A DNA stretch of 64,000 nucleotides from CAXSEF01 sp964236535 (GTDB lineage Bacteria; Pseudomonadota; Alphaproteobacteria; Acetobacterales; Acetobacteraceae). Within the stretch, counting starts at the first letter, position 1, and each line of letters starts with the position of its first letter. Positions 13,595-22,220 of this stretch are shown here, piece by piece. The notes below the pieces were generated by a model. The model worked only from the letters and a program-made list of their open reading frames with translations, was not told where the DNA came from and made no database searches. A program made the position numbers and the translations under genes. Location: assembly GCA_964236535.1 (NCBI GenBank), contig CAXSEF010000005.1, positions 21,417 to 85,416 on the forward strand, read 5' to 3'.

Positions 13595-15520
13595 CTAGCC
13601 TAGGGCATAGAAGCTGATGGTGCCGTCGTAGTTCGGCCGGTACAGCACGCCGCCCGCCGCGACCGCGGTATCGAACTTGTTGAACACAAAGCTGTCCGCC
13701 TCGCGCTCGCTGTCCCATAGCACCTTGATGGCACCGTTGCCGTCGGAATAGGTGCCGAAATTCTCCGGGTCATACGCCAGCATCCGGCCGGCGCCGACTG
13801 TCTTGTTCGCGTCGCCGTACGGGATCAGCGCCCACAGCACCGCACTGCCCGGCATGTCACCGTTTGCCGACAGGCTGAGCATTCCACCCGGCATTCCGCC
13901 CGGTGGGCCGCAATCGACCGAGGCAACCTCGGCGCTGCACCCGAGATAGGTGAAGCTGAAATCGGTGTTGATCCGGAACGCCCGCAGGTTGCTGTTCTCT
14001 CCCCACAGGAAGATCGTGGGCCCTTGCGTACGCGAACGATAGAACACCGGGGTGCTGTGCATGTGGTGGGTCTTGCCGTCATAGGTCGTGGGCAGCGTCG
14101 CGAGGTCGACCGGCGCCGGGTCGGCATCCGGGTTGAAATATGTGCCCCAAATCGGCCGCGCGAGGAACTTCGCGTAGATTCCGGCCTCGATCCGCGCCGG
14201 CGCGAACTCCGCAGGCGCCGGCGAGCCCAGCGCGTTCCAGTCCGCGATATAGAGAATGCCGTGCTTGCCGGAGAACACCACCACGTCGCGGGCCAGCCCC
14301 GACATCGCCTGGGTGACCAGCAACACCCCGGACGAGCCCAGGTCCTCGTCGTCCGCCCCGTTCATGTTCGACGCAGCCCGCTTCTCGCTGCCGTCCGCAT
14401 CGTAGCCGGGAATGAGCGAGGTGTCGGCGAGTGTCGGGTCGCCGCCCACCAGCCCGGTGTCGGTGAACGGCGGCAGGTAGCTTTCGCAGGCCAGTGACGC
14501 CGCGCTGCCCTCGCGTGGCGGCGTGTAGCGCAGCCGGAATACCAGCTCGCCGAATTCGGTGACTCCGTCGAACGCCCCATTGCCGGTGGTCCCGCCCACG
14601 AAGCCCCGCTCGTCCGCGCAGAGTCCCTGCCCGGCCATCCAGATCCCGCTGCCGCCATAGCGCGCACTCGACGCCCATGCGCAGGCGATCGCCGGCGCGT
14701 CGGTGGTGACGTTGACCGCGATTACCCAGCCCTGGTTGGTCCGGCTGTCCTCGTTGAACGAGCCGGCGCCGATGAATACCGTCCTGGCGCCCTCGACGTT
14801 GGTCAGCGTAAGCGCGCAGCGCTGTTTGCGCTCCACGCCGCCGAACCGCTGCAGCGGCAATCCGCCGGGTGGCTGATAGCTTGCCTGGCTCAGGTCGATG
14901 CGTTCGCCGCGCGGCGCCCCGGTCGCCACGTCCAACGCCACGAACGCCCAGCCCGCATTGGCATATGCCCCGTCCGGGCTGTGCATCGTGGTCAGGTAGA
15001 TCGTCCCGGTGCCCGGATCGAGCACTGGAGTACTCAGGCTGCCCCAGTGGTCGTTTATCAGGTACGTGTCCATCTCGGACGTGCCGAGCACCGGGTTCGC
15101 CACCCTGACCTGCCACAGCGGCAGCGCCGTCCGGGCGTCCCAGGCGCACACGTAGCCGCCCATGCCCGAATGGATCAGCACGTCGTGCACCAGCCCATCG
15201 GGCATGGTGACCTCGCGCGCGATGATCGATGTCCCCTCGGTGCCGCGCGCATCCCCCGGCATAAACGCAGTCGCGATCTTCCTAAGCCCGCGCGCACGGA
15301 CGCTCGCCTGGGTGAACACGGTCTCAACCAGGTTGGCGCCGGAGCGGGTGTTGCCGAACGCCCGGGTGGCGACGACCGACGACATGGCGGTCGGGGTGTC
15401 CACAGCCAAGGTCGCCGTGGCCTCGGCTGCATCCGGGTGCGCGACTCCCGTGGCGACCCGCAGCGTGGCCCCGGTCCAGGCGTCGGTGGGGCTCATGGCG
15501 ATCGGTTCCATCGTGCTCAT
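13595..15520 (-). CDS. PQQ/pyrrolo-quinoline-type beta-propeller protein
   Basis: 641-residue protein with repeated beta-propeller blades like those of quinoprotein dehydrogenases and outer-membrane propellers: VLIHSGMGGYVCAWDARTAL, VLDPGTGTIYLTTMHSPDG, WAFVALDVATGAPRGERIDL, VVVFSGKHGILYIADWNALG and GAGRMLAYDPE. No signal peptide, cytochrome CxxCH or dehydrogenase-specific Cys pair was seen, so enzyme activity is doubtful. The ATG at 15520 overlaps the stop of the upstream amylase-like gene in an ATGA, indicating translational coupling. The longer open frame reading back to 15739 overlaps the amylase gene and is rejected. Confidence 0.75.
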   Translation of the reverse strand: MSTMEPIAMSPTDAWTGATLRVATGVAHPDAAEATATLAVDTPTAMSSVVATRAFGNTRSGANLVETVFTQASVRARGLRKIATAFMPGDARGTEGTSIIAREVTMPDGLVHDVLIHSGMGGYVCAWDARTALPLWQVRVANPVLGTSEMDTYLINDHWGSLSTPVLDPGTGTIYLTTMHSPDGAYANAGWAFVALDVATGAPRGERIDLSQASYQPPGGLPLQRFGGVERKQRCALTLTNVEGARTVFIGAGSFNEDSRTNQGWVIAVNVTTDAPAIACAWASSARYGGSGIWMAGQGLCADERGFVGGTTGNGAFDGVTEFGELVFRLRYTPPREGSAASLACESYLPPFTDTGLVGGDPTLADTSLIPGYDADGSEKRAASNMNGADDEDLGSSGVLLVTQAMSGLARDVVVFSGKHGILYIADWNALGSPAPAEFAPARIEAGIYAKFLARPIWGTYFNPDADPAPVDLATLPTTYDGKTHHMHSTPVFYRSRTQGPTIFLWGENSNLRAFRINTDFSFTYLGCSAEVASVDCGPPGGMPGGMLSLSANGDMPGSAVLWALIPYGDANKTVGAGRMLAYDPENFGTYSDGNGAIKVLWDSEREADSFVFNKFDTAVAAGGVLYRPNYDGTISFYALG

Positions 15521-17271
15521 GACAGAGCTCCCTGGCTTGGGACGTAGGTAATCGTCGCCTCGAACGTCGCCCCTGCGGCCGGCATCCCTGACGCGCGCAG
15601 CACCAGTTCGTGCCAGCCCCCCGCCCCCGCCTCGCCATGTGCCGCGCCGTCGTGACCGTCCGCCCTGGCCGCGATCCGGCAGTACTCTGCGCCGTCTGGC
15701 CCGCGCAGGAACACCGCCAGCGCCGAGGCAGCCGACCACCCCGCCACTCCAAGCTGCAGTGCGAGATCGAGCCGCGTCCCGGCTGCCACCTCGAAGCGCG
15801 CGAGCACCGCTTCGCCGTCCCGCGCCGGCCCGACATCGAGATCAGCCGCGCCGAAGATGGTCTGCGTCGTCCGCAACACGGCCGGCGCGAACACCGCATC
15901 CAGCCCCGACCGCGAGAAGCACAGGTACGACTGCCCGCCCCCGAAATAGTTCGACGGCACGGTGAACGTCGCCTGTCCCTGCGCGTCGACCCAGATGTCC
16001 GGATGCCGCCCGGTGTAGTCGTGCAGCCGGACACCCGGCCCGAAACCGGTGGCACAGGTCACGTCATGCGCCTGCATCGGATCGTTGCTCACCGCGGTCA
16101 GCAGGCCCGGCCAGCCCGTTCGTTCGAACACGATCACCCGATCATCGACATGCCGCGTCACCGTCGGACCGTTCGCCAGGTGTTCGTGCACCCAGATCAG
16201 GTTGTCGATCTGCGGCTTGAGCCCATACGCCCCGGGCCAGACGTCGGGCCCGAAATAGTCCTTGCCGTAGACAAACGGGTACCCTTCGATGCTCAGGAGC
16301 ACCGCATACGCCAGCAGCTTCGAGCCGACCACGTTCTGCCCCGGCGTGAGATCGGTGTCCGGGTTCTCCACGAACGTGACCGCAAGGTCCGGCCGCACCG
16401 CCGCGAAGCCTGCTCCGTCGAGCCCAAGCGCACTGCCGCCCGCACAGAACGCCTGCAGCGCAAAGTGCAGCGGAAAATCCTCCGCACTGACCCGGCCATC
16501 CATCGGCGCCCCGCCCGCCCAGGTGCCGATCGCATCCACCCCGTCAAAATACTCGCCATAGAGAAATTTGCCCGACATCGCCGCCGCGCTGGCCCACTGG
16601 CGCACCGCCTGGGGCCAGAGGCCCTTCACGTCGTCGAACCGCCCGCCATCCGCCCCCAGCGTGCGCATTCGCCAGTCGAGCGCGTCAAGCGCGTCCGCCA
16701 TCGTGGTGCCGGCCGGCAAGCAGTTCTGATACACCAGCTCGTCACCGAACGAGATGTCCCAGAACGGGCTCGGCACCGCGTCGTCCAGCCGGTTCGCCGG
16801 CGCAACCCCACGGAAGCATCCGGGATCAAGCGCACCCCGACCGTCGAGCGTCCGCCCGTCCGCGCCCAGGTAGCGGTAGGTCCCCGCCCCGGCGTTGGCG
16901 CCGATGCGCTGATGCATCACCAGGTCGAGATACACCCCCATTCCCGCCGCGTGGCAGCGCGCCACCGCGCGGCGCAGCGACTCCGCAGAGCCGTATCGGG
17001 TCGGGGTGGAACCCTGCTGGGGCTTGCTGCCGATGTCGCGCGGGTCATACACCCCATAACCGTCGCAACCCGTCCCGGCGCCGCCCTGCGCCTTGCCTTC
17101 CGGCGGCAGCTGTATCGCGCTGAACCCCGCCCGGCCCAGCGCCCCCGCTTCGGCCGCCAGGAAGTCCCACAACCACGGCACATGTCGCCCATCCGTGCTC
17201 GGAGCAGGCACGGTCACCTTGTTGTTGCCACTGTCCAGGAAACGTCCCCACGCGATCAGCGCAACACCCAT
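15517..17271 (-). CDS. alpha-amylase-like protein (GH13 fold)
   Basis: 584 residues, no signal peptide. A TIM-barrel amylase-like N-terminal domain is followed by a beta domain (VRLHDYTGRHPDIWVDAQGQ) and about 120 residues of unknown type. Catalytic motifs: GGRFDDVKGL (nucleophile Asp213), GEYFDG (acid Glu240), VENPDTD (Asp305). Two usually invariant His are changed: region I is DLVMHQ instead of DxVxNH, and region IV has NPD instead of NHD. The start ATG follows GTGGAGGCTGCCG. Its TGA overlaps the propeller gene ATG. Alpha-glucan hydrolysis is likely, but the altered His residues may mean different specificity. Confidence 0.75.
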   Translation of the reverse strand: MGVALIAWGRFLDSGNNKVTVPAPSTDGRHVPWLWDFLAAEAGALGRAGFSAIQLPPEGKAQGGAGTGCDGYGVYDPRDIGSKPQQGSTPTRYGSAESLRRAVARCHAAGMGVYLDLVMHQRIGANAGAGTYRYLGADGRTLDGRGALDPGCFRGVAPANRLDDAVPSPFWDISFGDELVYQNCLPAGTTMADALDALDWRMRTLGADGGRFDDVKGLWPQAVRQWASAAAMSGKFLYGEYFDGVDAIGTWAGGAPMDGRVSAEDFPLHFALQAFCAGGSALGLDGAGFAAVRPDLAVTFVENPDTDLTPGQNVVGSKLLAYAVLLSIEGYPFVYGKDYFGPDVWPGAYGLKPQIDNLIWVHEHLANGPTVTRHVDDRVIVFERTGWPGLLTAVSNDPMQAHDVTCATGFGPGVRLHDYTGRHPDIWVDAQGQATFTVPSNYFGGGQSYLCFSRSGLDAVFAPAVLRTTQTIFGAADLDVGPARDGEAVLARFEVAAGTRLDLALQLGVAGWSAASALAVFLRGPDGAEYCRIAARADGHDGAAHGEAGAGGWHELVLRASGMPAAGATFEATITYVPSQGALS

Positions 17272-17396
17272 CGGCAGCCTCCACTATAGTGCCGACCCCT
17301 GACCATAGCTGTCCGGAGCGGAGGCGGAACTTACGGAACGCGCTGCGAATTGGTCCAGCGGAACCGGACACCTGATGGTGGGTCTGCCAATGGAGC

Positions 17397-17552
17397 ACGC
17401 CCAGAAGCTCTGCCTCTGGACGCCGCTCAAGGCAGACCTTGAGCCTCCCCATGCTTGATCAAGCGGGATCAAAGCGCTGCGGCTCCTCTACCAGACTGGG
17501 CGCAGCCTTGGGTAAGTTCCGATGGCCGGCTCTGCCCATTGCAATGCCGAGA
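17397..17552 (+). repeat. degenerate long copy of dispersed palindromic repeat
   Basis: All modules can be followed in order: AAGCTCTGCCTCTGGACGCC, a pairing AAGGCAGACCTT, CCCATGCTTGAT, GGGCGCAGCCTTGGGTAAG, and TTCCGATGGCCGGC. It occupies most of the 314-base spacer between the amylase-like gene and the cupin gene; nothing else is seen in that spacer. Confidence 0.6.
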
Positions 17553-17585
17553 CTGAACCTGAACGTGCTTTCGCTCCGCTCGCCG

Positions 17586-18101
17586 TCAGACCACGCGCCA
17601 GCCTGGCTTGTCCGGCTCGACGTAGCGCAAATCTACCGGACCAACCCCGCATATCGCGATCACCACTGGCTCCTCGGCACCACGGATAACGCCGTCGTAA
17701 TGCTGCGTGCGCGCGATCCTGCGCACGAACGAACCCGCTGGCACCGGCACGCAGTGTGCCGGGTCGAAATCGGCACCGCTGTTCACCCACCAAGTTCCCG
17801 AAACCACTACACAGAGCCAGTCCGTCGCGTAGCTATGCGGGGCGCTCATGTAGCCTGGGTGCCACCTGACCAGGATGTAGTACGGCCCGTCCCGGTTGAT
17901 GCCGCCTGTTAGCGTGGCGTTCTCCACGCTGTCCTTCGGCCAGTTTGTCCGCGTCTCCCACGCGATCTTATCGGCCTGGGTGACCATGGTCTGCTGCGGA
18001 TCAAGCGCGCCTGCCCGCGCCTTGCCGACCCGCGCCAGTGGCAACGCCGCTACCAATGGTGCCAGCAGCAGATCGCGGCGGTGTGCCGTCCGCTCTCTCA
18101 T
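17586..18101 (-). CDS. secreted cupin-domain protein
   Basis: 171 residues. ATG 18101 gives MRERTAHRRDLLLAPLVAALPLARVGKARA, a signal peptide with a twin-arginine-like start that lacks the full Tat motif. The rest is a single cupin barrel: YYILVRWHPGYMSAPHSYAT (first metal-box-like segment with His residues), WLCVVVSGTWWVNSG, then a second segment VPVPAGSFVRRIARTQHYDG. Cupins of this kind are often periplasmic. No partner gene suggests a substrate. Confidence 0.65.
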   Translation of the reverse strand: MRERTAHRRDLLLAPLVAALPLARVGKARAGALDPQQTMVTQADKIAWETRTNWPKDSVENATLTGGINRDGPYYILVRWHPGYMSAPHSYATDWLCVVVSGTWWVNSGADFDPAHCVPVPAGSFVRRIARTQHYDGVIRGAEEPVVIAICGVGPVDLRYVEPDKPGWRVV

Positions 18102-18311
18102 CTGGGTGTCCCGGCCCAGTCTGCCCGGCTGCACGTCGGCATCAATCATCGCCATGCCGAACGCGCCGGCTCGACACGCCATGCGGCACCCGGTTTGGCG
18201 ACCGTATGCTCCGGGAGGGCGCAAGTGGCATGGACGCTGGGCCTCATGTGGATACTCGACAGATCCCGGTTCAGACATTCTTGTAAGGCAAATGCGGGCT
18301 GCGGCGCGCAG

Positions 18312-18326
18312 GCCGCATTGTGCGGC
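18312..18326 (-). terminator. short hairpin after GlcG/HbpS-like gene
   Basis: GCCGCA and TGCGGC arms with a three-base loop touch the stop codon of the leftward gene. The same core (CCGCATTGTGCGG) recurs at 39835-39847 just past the SCO1 gene. No T-tract follows, so terminator function is a guess. Confidence 0.3.
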
Positions 18327-18709
18327 TAGACGCCCGCCAGCAGATCGGCAATCGCCTGGTCCTCGGCCGGCGCCAATCCGCTGATCCCGACGCCGCCCGC
18401 AACACCGCCGGAATCCTTCAGCACTGCCCCGCCGGGCAACCCGGTGAGCCGAATATCGCAGTAGTACCCGGCCGCATGGCCCTGCGCCTGCAGCCGCTCG
18501 TGGAACGACGTCGTGGTCACGCCCAGCCGGGCCGCGCTGTACGCTTTGGCGTGCGCGATCTCGATGCTACGCACCGGCGCGCCATCCATGCGGGCAAAGG
18601 CGAGCAGGAAGCCTTGCGCGTCGCACACCGAGATGCAGAGCGGTCGTCCATAGTAGCCAGCCGCTTCTATGGCGCGTCGGGTCAAAAGCAGCGCCGCGTC
18701 CAGATCCAT
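18326..18709 (-). CDS. GlcG/HbpS-family (PduO-C-like) protein
   Basis: 127 residues. MDLDAALLLTRRAIEAAGYY, LCISVCDAQGFLLAFARMDGAP, SIEIAHAKAYSAARLGVTT and LPGGAVLKDSGGVAGGVGISG are the family hallmarks; members bind haem or cobalamin-like ligands or remain uncharacterised. Two adjacent ATGs exist (18712 and 18709); 18709 has the better distance to AGGAG. The preceding spacer is long and the gene stands alone, so its role is open. Confidence 0.8.
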   Translation of the reverse strand: MDLDAALLLTRRAIEAAGYYGRPLCISVCDAQGFLLAFARMDGAPVRSIEIAHAKAYSAARLGVTTTSFHERLQAQGHAAGYYCDIRLTGLPGGAVLKDSGGVAGGVGISGLAPAEDQAIADLLAGV

Positions 18710-18712
18710 CAT

Positions 18713-19261
18713 GAACTCCTCTAGTTGCCGGTCAGTAAATTGCGGGCGCTCACTGGCTGAGCGCACGTGCCGCCTGCGGCTCGGCCGCGTAAAACGCAGT
18801 CAGCCAAGTGCAGCCGGACCCTGCGCGGGCATGGTAACGCCTTTCATCAGCCCGTCCGAAAGCATCCCGTGATCATTCCCGCCCAGCTCAACCCTGGTCC
18901 GCGGGATTCCAGTCGGTATCAGGCCCGCACGCAGCCGCGCTCAGTTCAACCGCCGGAACATGCGGCTCGTCAGCAGAGAAGTCATAACCGCAGTTTGGCG
19001 GGTGCGGCCTGTTCCGGCCGCTGCCACCGCTGTCGCCCGACCCGCAGCCCGCACGCCGGACCGCGGCGGCGCGCCTATCAGGACACGAACAGCACGCCGG
19101 CGTCGAGAGCCATGCGACGCCGCACCACCGGCCCACGGCACGGCGGTGTCCGTCGCCGTGGGCACTCGTCGGCGCAGCGTGGAACACTCGAACGTGACCG
19201 TAGCAAGCTTTCCTTGGCCGCCTTCCGCGGCGAGCTCGCGCTTTGATCGCCGGAGACACGC
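18713..19261. other. intergenic region, nothing recognised
   Basis: About 550 bases. Both strands have open frames but with Arg/Pro/Ala-rich translations that look like chance frames in GC-rich DNA; no family match, ribosome binding site or repeat was recognised. Confidence 0.4.
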
Positions 19262-19704
19262 ATGGACCACCACGTCTATCCTTTCATCTTGCTGTCGAGC
19301 GTGCTGCAGGCGGTGCAAGCACCGATGAACCAGCGGGTGCGCGAGGCGGCGGCCAATCCGTTCCTCGCCGGGTGATCCTGTCTCTGGTGGTGCTGGCGGG
19401 CTGGACCGTGCTGTTCATCCTGCTGCCGCGACCGTTGCCAAACGCCGCCTCGGTGATGAAAATGCCCTGGTGGGCGCCGCTCGGCAGCCTGCTCGGCACC
19501 GTTGCGGTCTACGGCATGCTGACGCTCACCAGCCAGGTCGGCGCCGGCGCGTTTAACGGCATCCTCGTCACCGCAGGCATCCTCACCTTGCTGGTGCTCG
19601 ACCATTTCGGCTGGATTGGCCTGCCGGTACACGCATTGAATGCCTGGCGCATCCTCGGCGGCACGCTGATGTTTGGCGGCATTGCCCTGATTGCCACTTT
19701 CTGA
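19262..19704 (+). pseudogene. YdcZ/DUF606-type DMT transporter, frameshifted
   Basis: The ATG at 19262 begins a typical first helix (VYPFILLSSVLQAVQAPMNQRV) and stops at TGA 19373-19375 after NPFLAG. The neighbouring frame continues with VILSLVVLAGWTVLFILLP, two further helices and GGTLMFGGIALIATF to the stop at 19702-19704. Family members read NPFLAA then a helix without interruption, so one base or a short segment has been lost near 19370. Either a recent mutation or a sequencing error; a small internal deletion is also possible. Confidence 0.7.
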
Positions 19705-19719
19705 GACCGGGAAACAGCC

Positions 19720-20778
19720 ATGGCCGACCAGCTCCACACCAACCGGATTGCCCTTGTCGCCGGCGCCGGCGGCATCATCGGCAACGGTGTCGTCCACGCC
19801 CTGAAGGCCGAGGGCTGGACCATCCGTGCCCTCGGCCGCCGCGCGATCCCGGGAGTCGACACCATCACCGCCGACCTGCTCGATGCCGCCGCGACAGCCA
19901 CGGCATTGGCTGCCGCCCGCGACACCACACACTTGTTCTACGCCGCCTACACGCCTCGCCCCGACCTTCCAGCCGAAGTCGCTGCCAACGGTCCGATGCT
20001 CGAGAACCTGCTTGTCGGGCTTCGCCAGGTCGCCGCTCCGCTCCGGCATGCCACCCTCTACCAGGGTGCCAAGGTCTACGGCGTCCACCTCGGCCTGGTC
20101 ACAGCGCCGTTCTACGAGGACACCCCTCGCCACCTGCCGCCCAACTTCTACTTCACCCAGGCCGATATCCTGGCCCACAACGCCCGCGAGGCTGGCTTCG
20201 CCTGGACAATTATACGCCCCGACGTCGTGGTCGGCGACGTCGCCGGCAACCCGATGAATATCGCCCTGGTCATCGGGACCTACGCCGCGATCTGTAAGGC
20301 GACCCACACCCCGTTCCGCTTTCCCGGGTCCACCACTACCTACAGCGGGGTCTTCGCCCAACTCACCGATGCGCGCCTGCTCGGACGCGCCAGCCTCTGG
20401 GCCGCCACAGCCGACGCCGCCCGCGACCAAGCCTTTAACTACGTCCACGAGCCGTTCCGCTGGGAACGCGTCTGGACCCAGCTTGCCGAAGCCCTCGGCC
20501 TGGAAGTCGGACCACCGCTGCACCTCACTTTGTCCCGGCACATGGCGGACAAGGCCCCGCTGTGGTCCGCCCTGGCGCGCGAGCACGGCCTGTCGGACAC
20601 CCCCTACGATCGCCTCGTCGGCTGGGCGTTTGGCGACTTCGTGTTCAACACGGAGTTCGACCTGATCTCCGACATGGGCAAGATCCGCCAGGCCGGTTTC
20701 AACGAGACCACCGACAACGCCACCTGCATCCTCGCCGCGATTCGCCGGCTGCAGGGCGCCAGAATCCTGCCGCCCTGA
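19720..20778 (+). CDS. PRISE-type NAD(P)-dependent reductase (SDR superfamily)
   Basis: 352 residues. The Rossmann start [11 protein letters not shown] and the later signature [10 protein letters not shown] (family usually NFYYxxED) place it with progesterone 5-beta-reductase/iridoid synthase-like enzymes. [10 protein letters not shown] holds the catalytic Lys, and the NFYF segment holds the catalytic Tyr. Such proteins reduce activated C=C bonds of enones with NADPH. It starts 16 bases after the frameshifted transporter. The physiological substrate cannot be told. Confidence 0.8.
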   Translation: MADQLHTNRIALVAGAGGIIGNGVVHALKAEGWTIRALGRRAIPGVDTITADLLDAAATATALAAARDTTHLFYAAYTPRPDLPAEVAANGPMLENLLVGLRQVAAPLRHATLYQGAKVYGVHLGLVTAPFYEDTPRHLPPNFYFTQADILAHNAREAGFAWTIIRPDVVVGDVAGNPMNIALVIGTYAAICKATHTPFRFPGSTTTYSGVFAQLTDARLLGRASLWAATADAARDQAFNYVHEPFRWERVWTQLAEALGLEVGPPLHLTLSRHMADKAPLWSALAREHGLSDTPYDRLVGWAFGDFVFNTEFDLISDMGKIRQAGFNETTDNATCILAAIRRLQGARILPP

Positions 20779-20779
20779 G

Positions 20780-20911
20780 CACGCGAGGCCAGAAGCTCGG
20801 CCTCTCGGCTCCGCTAGGGCGAGCCCGCCGACGGGCCACCCCTCGGAGGCGCTGGTCCCGGCAGGTTGCCCGGAGCGGTCCGGGCGGAACCCGGCCTTGC
20901 CTGCCTGCCAT
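20780..20911 (+). repeat. partial copy of dispersed palindromic repeat
   Basis: GCGAGGCCAGAAGCTCGGCC begins right after the PRISE gene stop, and the region ends with GGAACCCGGCCTTGCCTGCC, the inverted terminal module. The middle is decayed. It overlaps the spacer ahead of the LLM oxidoreductase gene. Confidence 0.55.
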
Positions 20912-20971
20912 CTTGCACCGAAGCCTGCGAGCACTGACCTGAGACGAGCAGGTCCCGCACCGGAGACACCC

Positions 20972-22030
20972 ATGACCCACCCAGATAATCGCAGGCCGAC
21001 GCTCTCCGTGCTCGACCTCGCCCCGATCCCCGACGGCTCAACCCCCGCCGACGCCCTGCACAACGCTCTTGACCTGGCGCAGCACGCGGAGCGCTGGGGA
21101 TACACGCGCTACTGGCTGGCGGAACACCACAACATGACCGGCATCGCCAGCGCCGCCACCGCCGTCGTGGTCGGCTACGTCGCCGGCGGCACGCGCACGA
21201 TCCGGGTCGGCGCCGGTGGCATCATGCTGCCCAACCACGCGCCGCTGGTCATCGCCGAGCAGTTCGGCACCCTCGAGACACTGTATCCCGGCCGCATTGA
21301 CCTTGGCCTCGGCCGGGCGCCCGGCACCGACCAGCGTACCTTGCGTGCGCTGCGCCGCGACCCTGCCGCCGCCGACAGCTTTCCCCAGGACGTGCTTGAG
21401 CTGCAGGCGCTGCTCGCCCCCGAGTCGCCCGACCTCATGCCGATGCCACAGGGCCAGCGCCTGCGCGCCGTACCCGGCACCGGCACCGAGGTCCCGCTCT
21501 GGATCCTCGGCTCGAGCACCTACGGCGCCCAGCTCGCCGCCATGCTCGGCCTTCCCTACACCTTTGCCTCGCACTTCGCGCCCGACGCCCTCACCCCCGC
21601 CCTCGTCGCCTACCGCAGCCGCTTCGAGCCGTCAGCGCAGCTCGCTCGGCCGCACGCGATGGTCGGCGTCAACGTGATCGTCGCCGACACCGACGCCGAG
21701 GCGCAGCGCCTGTTCACCACCGCCCAGCAGAGCTTCACCAATCTGCTGCGCGGCACTCGCGGCCGCATGCCGGCGCCGATCACCGATATCGAAACCTACT
21801 GGTCGTCGGCCGAACGCGCCCAGGTCTGTGCCATGCTGGCCTGCTCCTGCGTCGGTGCACCGGAGACCGTTCGCGCCGGGCTTGCACGCCTGCTCGCGCG
21901 CACCGATGCCGACGAACTGCTGGTCGTCTCGCCGATCCATGACCATGCCTCCCGGCTGCGCTCTTACGAACTGCTCGCGGGTGTCGGTCAGACCCTTGGC
22001 CAGTCGCTGGAGCTGTCCCGGGCCTCCTGA
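20972..22030 (+). CDS. LLM-class flavin-dependent oxidoreductase (luciferase-like)
   Basis: 352 residues of the MsnO8-like subgroup: [20 protein letters not shown], then [42 protein letters not shown] and [19 protein letters not shown] are the standard strand motifs binding reduced FMN. ATG 20972 follows GGAGACACC. The real substrate is unknown; annotation as alkanal monooxygenase-like would be over-specific. Followed by a repeat copy and then by an aminotransferase gene, all on the same strand. Confidence 0.88.
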   Translation: MTHPDNRRPTLSVLDLAPIPDGSTPADALHNALDLAQHAERWGYTRYWLAEHHNMTGIASAATAVVVGYVAGGTRTIRVGAGGIMLPNHAPLVIAEQFGTLETLYPGRIDLGLGRAPGTDQRTLRALRRDPAAADSFPQDVLELQALLAPESPDLMPMPQGQRLRAVPGTGTEVPLWILGSSTYGAQLAAMLGLPYTFASHFAPDALTPALVAYRSRFEPSAQLARPHAMVGVNVIVADTDAEAQRLFTTAQQSFTNLLRGTRGRMPAPITDIETYWSSAERAQVCAMLACSCVGAPETVRAGLARLLARTDADELLVVSPIHDHASRLRSYELLAGVGQTLGQSLELSRAS

Positions 22031-22032
22031 AG

Positions 22033-22093
22033 CAGCAAGCCAGGCCGGAGGCTCTGCCTCGCGGCTCCGCCAAGGACAAGTCCTTGGAAACTG
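22033..22093 (+). repeat. partial copy of dispersed palindromic repeat
   Basis: GCAAGCCAGGCCGGAGGCTC opens the copy, GCGGCTCCGCC follows and AAGGACAAGTCCTTGG is the second small palindrome. It begins three bases after the LLM gene stop; later modules are missing. Confidence 0.65.
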
Positions 22094-22220
22094 GCACTCG
22101 CGCCAGTGACACTTACCGGCCCCCTGAGGGAACCCGGACAGAGGCGGTGCAGGAACGGCTTACCCCCGGCGCTTCATGCCGCGCCCAGCTTTTCTTGAAC
22201 ACGCCCGACACAGGCCCGCC

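Noticed and set aside
15610..17289. 559-codon forward frame opposite the amylase-like gene
   Set aside because: Arg-rich translation without motifs; the reverse frame has catalytic residues and a ribosome binding site.
18888..19259. Reverse-strand frame of 123 codons in the 18.7-19.3 kb spacer
   Set aside because: Arg/Pro/Cys-rich translation without recognised motif or ribosome binding site.
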